Shown one piece after another: positions 56,443 through 64,000 of a stretch of DNA of 64,000 bases. Origin of the DNA: Pseudomonadota bacterium (GTDB taxonomy: Bacteria > Pseudomonadota > Alphaproteobacteria > Sphingomonadales > Sphingomonadaceae); contig JAEWBB010000005.1 in NCBI GenBank assembly GCA_023391375.1, forward strand, positions 60,082-124,081. Direction: 5' to 3'. The notes beneath the pieces are model-generated. The model worked only from the letters and a program-made list of their open reading frames with translations, ran no database searches and was not told where the DNA came from. Each line of letters opens with the position of its first letter. Positions within the stretch are counted from its first letter, which is position 1. The position numbers and the translations under genes are program-made.

Positions 56443-57605
56443 GCGGCTTCGAACTGGTTGAGCCACGGGCGCACCGCGGCGAAATGGTCGGACCAGGTGG
56501 GGGCGCGATAGCCGCGCACTCGGTCGACCTGCGCACGCCGGCTCTCGCTGTCCCTGGCCGCATAGTCGAGAATGGCATCGATCCAAGCCGGCCCGTCCAG
56601 CGGGTCGAGATAGTCGGGGATGTCCCCACCGATTTCGCGGAACACCGGCAGGTCGCTGGCGATGACCGGCGTGCCCTTGCCCAGCGCCTCGGCCAGCGGC
56701 AGGCCATATCCTTCGGCGAAACTGGGAAACAGCAGCGCCCTCGCCTCGCCCAGCATTGCGGCGAGCTCCGCGTCGCTGCAGCGGCCCAGTTCCTCCACAT
56801 GACCTCGCAGCGCGGGACTGCGGTCGAGCATATCGGTCGCCTGTTCGCTTTCCCAGCCGCGCTGGCCGACGATTAGCAGGCGCGGCGTCTTTTCACCGAG
56901 GCGCTGCGCCATGCGCACCCAGGCCTGAAGCAACAGTAGGTGGTTTTTCCGGCCCTCGATCGTCCCGATCGTGACGAAGGTAGAGCGATCGTCCGACGAC
57001 GCCTCCCTCGAAGCCGTTGCCGAGGGCTCGGCAAGATCGCTTCCCAGCAGCGCAGCGACGCATGGCGGTAGCGGGCGCTTCGTGTGGTCGGCCCATCGTG
57101 CCAATTCGTCGATTGTCTGCTGGCTGTTGCCGATCACCCCGGCGCCGCTGGACAAGACCGTCGCCATGCGCCGCGCGTGCCGCTCGTCCTCGCCCGCGCG
57201 GCAATATTCGGGATGGGTCAGTGGAATGAGGTCGTGGACGAAGTAGACCGCGCGTAACCGGTGCGCACCCACCCAGCGCCCGAGCGCGGGATGGTCGAGG
57301 CCGGTATGGCCAAGGTTGAGGTAGAGCGCGCCTTCCCAGTTCTCCCGCTTCGCCAATCTCCATGGAAGGCATGCTGCCAGTCGCAAGAACCGGTGGCGGA
57401 AATCGCGCGGGGGAACGCGCAGGAGCTGGAACAGAGCCTGCGACGCGCCTTGATCGAGGACGAAAATCCGCCCTCTGCGTTGAACCACAGCCAGCGAGCC
57501 GTGCGCGAACTCTTCCAGGTAGGCGAGGCAGACCCGGTCGATCCCGGTCGGAATCCGCCCCGCCCAACGGCGCCAGATCAATCGGCTGACATCGAGCAGG
57601 ACCAA
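56439..57605 (-). CDS. Glycosyltransferase family 4-like protein
   Basis: A 388-residue GT-B enzyme. It opens LLDVSRLIWRRWAGRIPTGIDRV, with FVHDLIPLTHPEYC, FVTIGTIEGRKNHLLLLQAW and FPSFAEGYGLPLAEALGKGTPV (EX7E). It resembles the enzyme at 40016-41260 in order and motifs. The start appears to be TTG 57605, 4 bases after the stop of the export lipoprotein, so the two are co-transcribed. No clear Shine-Dalgarno is seen. Donor unknown. Confidence 0.85.
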   Translation of the reverse strand: MVLLDVSRLIWRRWAGRIPTGIDRVCLAYLEEFAHGSLAVVQRRGRIFVLDQGASQALFQLLRVPPRDFRHRFLRLAACLPWRLAKRENWEGALYLNLGHTGLDHPALGRWVGAHRLRAVYFVHDLIPLTHPEYCRAGEDERHARRMATVLSSGAGVIGNSQQTIDELARWADHTKRPLPPCVAALLGSDLAEPSATASREASSDDRSTFVTIGTIEGRKNHLLLLQAWVRMAQRLGEKTPRLLIVGQRGWESEQATDMLDRSPALRGHVEELGRCSDAELAAMLGEARALLFPSFAEGYGLPLAEALGKGTPVIASDLPVFREIGGDIPDYLDPLDGPAWIDAILDYAARDSESRRAQVDRVRGYRAPTWSDHFAAVRPWLNQFEAA

Positions 57606-57609
57606 GGGA

Positions 57610-58827
57610 TCAGAGCGTGTTGGCGGTGTTGAGCACCGAGAGCCCAGGCAGGATCGATCCGGCGATGATGTTGACGAAACGCTGGAGCTCAGCCGCGGGG
57701 CTGTTCGCGATGTAGACGACGTCGCCGTCGCGCATCGTGAAGCGCTGGGCCGCGAAATAAGTCTCCGGATTTTTCAGGTCGACCTGGTAGACGACCGGCA
57801 CCTTCTGCTCATCCGGCAAGGCGTTGCCATTGATCGGCCGAAGCCGCCGCGCCGGTTCGAAGCGGAAAATGAACACGCCCTTCGGGTCGGCGCGCATGTC
57901 CTGGAGCCCGCCGATACGGCCGAGCGCCTGAGACAGCGTCAGGCCATTCTGCTCGAAGCGCACTTCCTCGTTCTTGCCGGCCGCGCCGAGGACGGTGAGG
58001 CTGTACGGCTGGTAGAGGACCGTCAGCACGTCGTCGCGCTGGAGGATGATGTTCTGGCGCGGATCTTCGACCACGGCGCGCATCGGCATGATGACGCTGC
58101 GGTCCCCGCGCGTGACTTGGACTGCCACCCGGTCGACCGGCTGCTTCGTCCCGCCTGCCGACGCGATGACGTCGAGCAAGCGCTCGCCCTTCGGCGTCAG
58201 GGGTACACGGCCCGACTGCCCCACTTCGCCGACAACCGAGACGTTGGCGGTCGCGTTGCGGGCCATCCGGACGAGGACCTGCGGCTGGTTGGCCTTGCCG
58301 CGAAGCCGCGAGACAATCGACTGTTCGATCTGGCGGAGCGAGCGGCCGGCGGCCGGAACCTGACCTGCGAACGGAATGCTGACCGTGCCGGACGGCCCGA
58401 CCATCAGGTCCGGCAAGGTGCCGGGACGGCTGGTCTGGATGTCTTCGCCGATCTTGCTGCTGCTCGCCGCCGCACCGGAAAAGAGCAGTGCGGGGGGGGC
58501 TTCCCAGATCGTGACTTCGATGACGTCGCCGATCCCGACGACCGTCCCCACCGGCTGCGCATCACCGATTTCGTCCGAGAAACGATGCTGGATATCGCTT
58601 TTCGAGAGAATCTCGGCCGTCGGCGTCGTCACCGGGATGACCTGCATCCCCGGGATCGTGGCGTTGGAAGTGCTCTTGAGCACGTTGTTGCGCGACGGCC
58701 CCACGGCGGTCGACAGGCCTGCCGCCTGGCACCCGGCAAGCGCGGTCAGGCAAGCCATCCAGGTAAGGGGCGCCAGAACCGTTCGGGCCGACATCCGCTG
58801 AAGGGAAGATCTGTGCATAGAAGTCAT
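57610..58827 (-). CDS. Outer-membrane polysaccharide export lipoprotein (OPX, BexD/CtrA/KpsD-like)
   Basis: A 405-residue protein with a lipoprotein signal ending LTALAGC (Cys about residue 33). The Poly_export domain (GIGDVIEVTIWEAP, VGPSGTVSIPFAGQVPAAGRS) is followed by two SLBB domains (VSVVGEVGQSGRVPL and YSLTVLGAAG). These proteins form the channel across the outer membrane, joined to KpsE. Starts at 58827, 58818 and 58794 are all in frame; the first two have weak ribosome sites. It completes the export machine, although it lies 20 kb from kpsMT. Confidence 0.92.
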   Translation of the reverse strand: MTSMHRSSLQRMSARTVLAPLTWMACLTALAGCQAAGLSTAVGPSRNNVLKSTSNATIPGMQVIPVTTPTAEILSKSDIQHRFSDEIGDAQPVGTVVGIGDVIEVTIWEAPPALLFSGAAASSSKIGEDIQTSRPGTLPDLMVGPSGTVSIPFAGQVPAAGRSLRQIEQSIVSRLRGKANQPQVLVRMARNATANVSVVGEVGQSGRVPLTPKGERLLDVIASAGGTKQPVDRVAVQVTRGDRSVIMPMRAVVEDPRQNIILQRDDVLTVLYQPYSLTVLGAAGKNEEVRFEQNGLTLSQALGRIGGLQDMRADPKGVFIFRFEPARRLRPINGNALPDEQKVPVVYQVDLKNPETYFAAQRFTMRDGDVVYIANSPAAELQRFVNIIAGSILPGLSVLNTANTL

Positions 58828-59276
58828 ATTTTTCCGAATATTCTTAAGCGGTTACAGTCGCACAACGAGGGCCCGCGTCGCAGGCTTTCGACGCTGCCTT
58901 TGCCATAACCATCCCTTTCCGACAACTGAATGGTTTCTTCGGCAGTTCAACGAGCGAGCGAACGATTAAACGAGGTCGGTTGCGCTTTGGTCGTAAAATT
59001 CATGCGATCCGGGAACCAAACGGTCCCTCACGAAATTGGTACCTGCAAACAGGGGGATCGCATTTTTCGACTGTTTCCCATTTGCAACAATCGATATTCA
59101 TCGTAGGGCGCGAGAAGGAACTGATAGACAAGTTGCGAGTATCAGGAGAAGCTAGTCGCTCGAAACGGGGGATCAAGCTAGAACATCTTGGTGCTCTGTT
59201 GACGTTATCTAGTCGGCAATAGGTCCTGATTTAATTGTTTTGAACTACCCTCAGTGTAAGAGAAAAGGGGAATAAT
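58828..59276. promoter_or_regulatory. Intergenic region between the export lipoprotein and the outer-membrane protein
   Basis: About 450 bases that are visibly richer in A and T than the flanking genes. It should hold divergent promoters, but none matches consensus well. GGGG at 59267-59270 is the ribosome site of the next gene. A frame at 58980-59222 (TTG start) has no recognisable product, and I do not call it. Confidence 0.4.
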
Positions 59277-60041
<765 letters not shown>

Positions 60042-60057
60042 CGCAGCGACAAAAATT

Positions 60058-60092
60058 GGCCGGGGCTGGTTATCCAGCTCCGGCCTTTTTTT
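60058..60092 (+). terminator. Strong rho-independent terminator
   Basis: Arms GGCCGGGGCTGG and CCAGCTCCGGCC (12 bp, one G-T pair), TTAT loop, then seven T. It lies 16 bases after the stop of the outer-membrane protein and would also stop nothing else on this strand. Confidence 0.93.
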
Positions 60093-60143
60093 ATGTCTGC
60101 ACGAAGTGCCGGGAGACGGCGTCGTGCACGCGCACGGTATGCG

Positions 60144-61556
60144 CTAGACCAGGATTTCCGGGTTAAATCGCCGATCGGGATCGAGTGCCGCCTTGATCGC
60201 CGTCAGGTGGGCAACCCGGACCGGATCGAGGCGCGCAAGCTCCTCGCGCTTCATCCGCCCGATCCCGTGTTCCGCACTGATCGAGCCACCCGCCGCGGTG
60301 ACGAGATCGTCGACTAGCCGGACCACCGCCTCCCCTTCCCGATCGACCCAATCCTCGCCGCCCCGGGCCATCGCGCGGACGTGGAAATGGATATTGCCGT
60401 CGCCGAGGTGCCCGAAGCCCGACGCGTGGACACCTGGGAACGCCTTTTCGACCGCCGCCGAAGCCTGGTCGAGGAAGTCGGGCATGCGCTCGAGCGGTAC
60501 CGACAGGTCATGCTGGGTCGCGGGTCCGTAAGCCTTTTTCTCCGCCTCCGACAGGCTTTCGCGGATGTGCCAGAACGCGTCCGCCTGCCCCTCGTTCTGC
60601 GCCAACGCGGCATCTTCTACCGTCCCGTCGGCCAACAGTGGCGCGAGTAGCCGCTCGAGGAGCGCCTCGCCGGGCTCGTCAGTCGCGTCGTGCGCCGTGA
60701 CCTCGACCAGCGCGTTCCAGCGATGGGCGCCCGCCAGTGGCGCCCGGGTCCCGGGAATCTGCGTCAGCGCCGCCCGTAGGCTATCGTCAGGGAGGATTTC
60801 GAAGCCCTCGACGCGGTCCGTCTGCGCCTGCAATGCCTTGAGGACCGCCAGTGCCGCGTGGGGGGACGCAAGGCCGAGCCAGGCGACCGCGCGCGCGGCG
60901 ACGGCGGGAACGAGTTTCAGGCGCACCGCCGTCACCAGCCCCAGCGTGCCCTCCCCGCCCACCAGCAACCGGTCGACGCGCGGCCCACGATTGTCCTTCT
61001 TCAAGCCGTCGAGCGTCGACACCAGCGAACCGTCGGGAAGCACGGCCTCGATGCCCTCGACCAGCCCGCCCATCGTCCCGAAGCGCAGGACCTGGGTGCC
61101 GCCGGCATTGGTCGAGGTTAGCCCACCGACCGTTGCGCTGCCTTTCGATCCAAGGCTGAGCGGGAAGCGTTGGCCGGTGTCGAGCGCCGCCTGGTGAAGT
61201 GTCTCGAGGATCACGCCGGCCTCGACCACGGCGTGGCCGCTTTCGATGCTGCGGATGCGATTGAGGCGTCGCGTCGTCAGCAGGAGGGCGGAACCGTCGG
61301 CGGGAGGCGTCGCGCCGCCCACCATCGAAGTGTTGCCACCCTGGATCGTGAGCCGGACGCCGAGTTCGGCCGCCTTTTCGACGATCGCCTGTGCTTCCTC
61401 CGTACTGGCCGGGGCGAGGATGGCGTCGCTCTTGCCGGTCCAGCGTCCGCGCCAGTCGGTCAGCCAAGGCGCGATGTCGTCAGGGTCGGTCGAGGCGGCC
61501 CTTGGCCCGCCCCTTTGCTGCACAAATTCGACCAATTGCTGCTGCGCCGCGTCCAT
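60144..61556 (-). CDS. FAD-binding oxidase (GlcD / D-2-hydroxyacid dehydrogenase type)
   Basis: A 470-residue flavoprotein with FAD_binding_4 and FAD-oxidase_C domains. The FAD site is IQGGNTSMVGGATPPADGS (about residues 71-89) and VGGLTSTNAGGTQVLRFG. The metal-binding GHLGDGNIHFH and SAEHGIGRMKREEL near the C-terminus are those of GlcD, D-lactate and D-2-hydroxyglutarate dehydrogenases. It would oxidise a 2-hydroxy acid and pass electrons to ETF or quinone. Substrate cannot be chosen by reading. It is divergent from folA by 50 bases. Confidence 0.9.
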   Translation of the reverse strand: MDAAQQQLVEFVQQRGGPRAASTDPDDIAPWLTDWRGRWTGKSDAILAPASTEEAQAIVEKAAELGVRLTIQGGNTSMVGGATPPADGSALLLTTRRLNRIRSIESGHAVVEAGVILETLHQAALDTGQRFPLSLGSKGSATVGGLTSTNAGGTQVLRFGTMGGLVEGIEAVLPDGSLVSTLDGLKKDNRGPRVDRLLVGGEGTLGLVTAVRLKLVPAVAARAVAWLGLASPHAALAVLKALQAQTDRVEGFEILPDDSLRAALTQIPGTRAPLAGAHRWNALVEVTAHDATDEPGEALLERLLAPLLADGTVEDAALAQNEGQADAFWHIRESLSEAEKKAYGPATQHDLSVPLERMPDFLDQASAAVEKAFPGVHASGFGHLGDGNIHFHVRAMARGGEDWVDREGEAVVRLVDDLVTAAGGSISAEHGIGRMKREELARLDPVRVAHLTAIKAALDPDRRFNPEILV

Positions 61557-61606
61557 GGGCCAGTCCTACCCTTGCCGCACGGTGGGCCGCAAGCGTAGGA
61601 CGGGCC

Positions 61607-62098
61607 ATGGCCCGACCGCCCATCACCATCGTCCTTGCCCGCGCCATCAACGGCGTGATCGGCAAGAACAACGACCTGCCTTGGCACATCCCTGGCGACC
61701 TCAAGCGGTTCAAGGCGCTGACCATGGGCAGCGCGATGGTCATGGGCCGCAAGACGTTCGACAGCCTGCCCGGCCTCCTGCCTGGCCGGCGCCACATTGT
61801 GATGACACGCGATGCGGCTTGGTCGCGCGAAGGGGTCGAGGTGGCGCACGACATGGACGCCGCCATTCGCGTGGCGGGGGACGATGCGATCAGCGTGATC
61901 GGCGGGGCGGCAGTATTCGCCCTGTTCGAGTCCATCGCCGACAAGATCGAACTGACCGAAGTGCTGGCCGAGGTCGATGGCGACGTGTCGATGCCCGACT
62001 TGCGGTCTTCGGAGCGCTGGCGCGAAGTGGCCAGCGAGGATCACCTGCCCGCCGGCGAGACGCCCGGCTGGCGCACGGTCACGCTGGTCCGCGCCTAG
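61607..62098 (+). CDS. folA: Dihydrofolate reductase FolA
   Basis: A 163-residue NADPH-dependent reductase giving tetrahydrofolate. ITIVLARAINGVIGKNNDLPWHIPGDLKRFKAL has the active-site Asp/Trp region, VMGRKTFDSLP and VIGGAAVFALF follow. A longer frame begins at 61391, but ATG 61607 (MARPPITIVLARA) matches the family start. thyA, the usual partner, is not next to it. The stop overlaps that of the SRPBCC gene (CTAG). Confidence 0.96.
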   Translation: MARPPITIVLARAINGVIGKNNDLPWHIPGDLKRFKALTMGSAMVMGRKTFDSLPGLLPGRRHIVMTRDAAWSREGVEVAHDMDAAIRVAGDDAISVIGGAAVFALFESIADKIELTEVLAEVDGDVSMPDLRSSERWREVASEDHLPAGETPGWRTVTLVRA

Positions 62099-62616
62099 CG
62101 CGGGCCGGCGGCTTTGCGCGCAAGCAACTGCACCTGCTGGCCCAGCACCTTGTCGACGACCGGTGCCAGCTCTGCGCCGTTACCCGCGGCGAACCCCGAC
62201 GCCTTGTAACGCAAGGTCAGCTTCGACCCCGCGCCCGCCGTCTTGACCTCGATATCGAGCACGCCGCTCACGCCCTCGTAGAGCAAGGGGCCAAGCGCGC
62301 CGGTCATGATGATCCGGTCGCCCGGCTGGACCATCGACACGCGCATATGCTCGATCCCGCCGCCTTCGGGAAACCGTTCGCAGAAGCAGCCGCCCGGGCG
62401 CGGGTCGAGCGACAGGTTCGCCGCATCGCCGGAATAGGTGTGGTCCTTCGACCACCACTGGCCGATCTTCACCAGCACGCCCCATGTGGCGGCGTGCGGC
62501 GCGGCGACGTTGGTCGAATGCTCGATCACCATGCCATGGGCATCGGCGGCGACGACCCGCGCCGGAACGGGCGCGGTGAAGGTGATGGCGGCCAGAGTGG
62601 CCAGTGCAAGGCGCAT
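62095..62616 (-). CDS. SRPBCC family protein, secreted
   Basis: A 173-residue protein with a signal peptide (MRLALATLAAITFTAPVPA). The rest (STNVAAPHAATWGVLVKIGQWW, LDPRPGGCFCERFPEGGG, LRYKASGFAAGNG) has the START/AHSA1-like SRPBCC fold, which binds hydrophobic ligands. Secreted members are less common than cytosolic ones. ATG 62616 begins the signal. Ligand unknown. Confidence 0.8.
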   Translation of the reverse strand: MRLALATLAAITFTAPVPARVVAADAHGMVIEHSTNVAAPHAATWGVLVKIGQWWSKDHTYSGDAANLSLDPRPGGCFCERFPEGGGIEHMRVSMVQPGDRIIMTGALGPLLYEGVSGVLDIEVKTAGAGSKLTLRYKASGFAAGNGAELAPVVDKVLGQQVQLLARKAAGPR

Positions 62617-62657
62617 CGCAAGTCCTTCCCTTTGGCGGGAAGGTGACCCAATCCGCC

Positions 62658-63302
62658 CTAGCTGTCGAGGATGGTGTCGATCGCCGACGCGACCTCGTCG
62701 ACCGAGGCCATGCCGTCGACCCGCCTGACCAGGCCCTTCTCCTCGTAGAACGGAAGGATCGGCGCGGTCTTGGCGCGATATTCGGCCATGCGGGTGCGCA
62801 CGGTCTGCTCGTTATCGTCGGGCCGGCGCTTGAATTCGTGCCCGCCGCAGACGTCGCACGTGCCTTCGACCTTCGGCAGCTTGTAAGTGTCGTGATAGCC
62901 GGCGCCGCACGTCGCGCAGCTGAACCGGCCGGTGATCCGCTCGACCAGCGCTTCCTCGTCGACCACCAGTTCGATGACGTAGGCCAGCTTTCGGCTGCGC
63001 TCGGCGAGCAGGATTTCCAGCGCTTCGGCCTGGTGTTGGGTACGAGGGAAACCGTCGAAGATCGCGCCCGCGCCGTCGCCGCCGTCGAGCCGCTCGCCGA
63101 TCAGCGCCGACACGATGGCATCGCTGACCAGTTCGCCCGCTTCCATCACCGCCTTGGCCTTCAGGCCGGTCGGCGTGCCCTTGGCGACCGCCTCGCGCAG
63201 CATGTCGCCGGTCGAGAGCTGGACCATGCCCCGCGTCTCGACCAGTCGCTGTGCCTGGGTGCCCTTGCCGGCGCCCGGCGGTCCCAACAGTATGATGTCC
63301 AT
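62658..63302 (-). CDS. adk: Adenylate kinase Adk
   Basis: A 214-residue nucleotide kinase interconverting ATP, ADP and AMP. The P-loop is GPPGAGKGTQAQRL (residues 7-20), DGFPRT marks the AMP site, and the LID has four Cys (CATCGAGY and CDVCGG), consistent with zinc binding. ATG 63302 has GGGGG 8 bases upstream; GTG 63308 is also possible. It follows secY, as in the spc operon. Confidence 0.97.
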   Translation of the reverse strand: MDIILLGPPGAGKGTQAQRLVETRGMVQLSTGDMLREAVAKGTPTGLKAKAVMEAGELVSDAIVSALIGERLDGGDGAGAIFDGFPRTQHQAEALEILLAERSRKLAYVIELVVDEEALVERITGRFSCATCGAGYHDTYKLPKVEGTCDVCGGHEFKRRPDDNEQTVRTRMAEYRAKTAPILPFYEEKGLVRRVDGMASVDEVASAIDTILDS

Positions 63303-63332
63303 CGTCACGCCCCCAAACTCGTCCGTTCGCGC

Positions 63333-64000
63333 CTAGCGGCCGCGGCCGCCCTTCAGCTTCGCCCGCTTGATCAGGTCACCATATTGGTGCGCGATCAGGT
63401 GGCTCTGGATCTGGCTGACCGTATCCATCGTCACGTTGACGACGATCAGCAGGCTGGTGCCGCCGAGGTAGAAGTTGAGGCCCGCCTGGCTGGTGAGGAT
63501 TTCCGGCACCAGGCAGATGATGGTGAGATAGGCCGCGCCGATCACCGTGAGGCGGGTCAGCAGGCGGTCAAAATAGGCCTCGGTCGCCTTGCCCGGACGG
63601 ATGCCCGGGATGAAGCCGCCGTGGCGCTTGAGGCCCTCCGACGTTTCCTCGGAATTGAACTGCACCGCGGTGTAGAAGAAGGAGAAGCCAATGATGCCCG
63701 CCGCGTACAGCGCCATGAACAGCGGCGAGCCATGCTGCAGCCAGGTCGACAGGTTGATCAGCCACTCGCTCGACGCGCTGCCGGTCTCGGCGCTCTTGGC
63801 ACCGGCCATCTGCAGGATCGTCACCGGCATCAGCAGCAGCGAGCTGGCGAAGATCGGCGGGATAACGCCGGCGGTGTTGATCTTGATCGGCAGGTGGCTG
63901 CGCTCCGCCTGCATCATGCCACGGGCCGACTGGCGCTTGGGGTACTGGATCAGCACCTGGCGCTGGGCCCGCTCCATGAAGCAGATGAACAGGATCAGCG
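63333..64000 (-). CDS. secY: Preprotein translocase subunit SecY, C-terminal part
   Basis: The visible 222 or so residues are the last half of SecY, the channel of the Sec translocon. ERAQRQVLIQYPKRQ, NTAGVIPPIFASSLLLMP, FNSEETSEGLKRHGGFIPGIRPG and the last helices are typical. The N-terminal half lies right of the window. It precedes adk by 30 bases, which is the usual spc-operon order in alphaproteobacteria. Confidence 0.97.
   Translation of the reverse strand, partial: LILFICFMERAQRQVLIQYPKRQSARGMMQAERSHLPIKINTAGVIPPIFASSLLLMPVTILQMAGAKSAETGSASSEWLINLSTWLQHGSPLFMALYAAGIIGFSFFYTAVQFNSEETSEGLKRHGGFIPGIRPGKATEAYFDRLLTRLTVIGAAYLTIICLVPEILTSQAGLNFYLGGTSLLIVVNVTMDTVSQIQSHLIAHQYGDLIKRAKLKGGRGR

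Noticed and set aside
58980..59222. 80-codon frame between the export lipoprotein and the barrel protein
   Set aside because: TTG start with poor spacing, no family resemblance, base composition like non-coding DNA.

Overview
The window is high-GC chromosomal DNA from an alphaproteobacterium, most likely a member of the Sphingomonadales. The clues are a PopZ-like DUF2497 gene beside a TolC-family exporter and valS, Asp-type hemB, short sphingomonad-style lipoproteins, dense ATGA/TGATG start-stop overlaps, and an outer-membrane protein with a proline-rich tail. All gene assignments come from reading the sequence; no database search was run.

Left part (1-28.9 kb) is mostly core genome. It holds the 3' end of astB, small membrane and secreted proteins, tRNA-Arg(ACG), a lipoprotein, hemB with a GNAT acetyltransferase, a lipid kinase, a MATE exporter, valS, an S9 peptidase, popZ-like, tolC-like and pcm-like genes, tRNA-Cys, an L,D-transpeptidase and an MFS transporter. 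A seven-gene minus-strand operon follows (23.5 to 16.9 kb): acyl-CoA dehydrogenase, two SDRs, FadJ-type bifunctional enzyme, a small membrane protein, a LuxR-like protein without its DNA-binding domain, and cytochrome b561. Two lipoprotein paralogues, a pair of acyl-CoA dehydrogenases, a thioesterase, purS-purQ and tRNA-Arg(TCT) complete this part.

Centre (28.9-58.8 kb) is a large capsular polysaccharide locus of the ABC-transporter, Kdo-linked (KpsMT) type, laid out as alternating divergent and convergent blocks. Export is by KpsE, KpsM, KpsT and an outer-membrane polysaccharide export lipoprotein. The Kdo anchor is made by KpsF, KdsB, KdsA, KpsC and KpsS. Precursors come from ManA and ManC, then Gmd and an Rmd-like reductase (GDP-D-rhamnose route), and from RmlCBDA (dTDP-L-rhamnose route). 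Assembly and decoration use six glycosyltransferase genes outside KpsC/KpsS, two of them about 900-residue multidomain proteins, and two methyltransferases. No phosphomannomutase and no KdsC phosphatase lie in the window. The locus starts 10 bases after the CCA end of tRNA-Arg(TCT).

Right part (59-64 kb) returns to housekeeping genes: an outer-membrane beta-barrel protein with a strong terminator, an FAD-linked oxidase, folA, an SRPBCC protein, adk and the 3' part of secY (end of the ribosomal-protein spc operon).

Nothing here is a clear unknown defence or mobile system; no CRISPR array, integrase or insertion sequence was seen. The most unusual content is the capsule locus: its two giant glycosyltransferases, its reduced KpsC, and the pairing of two rhamnose pathways.
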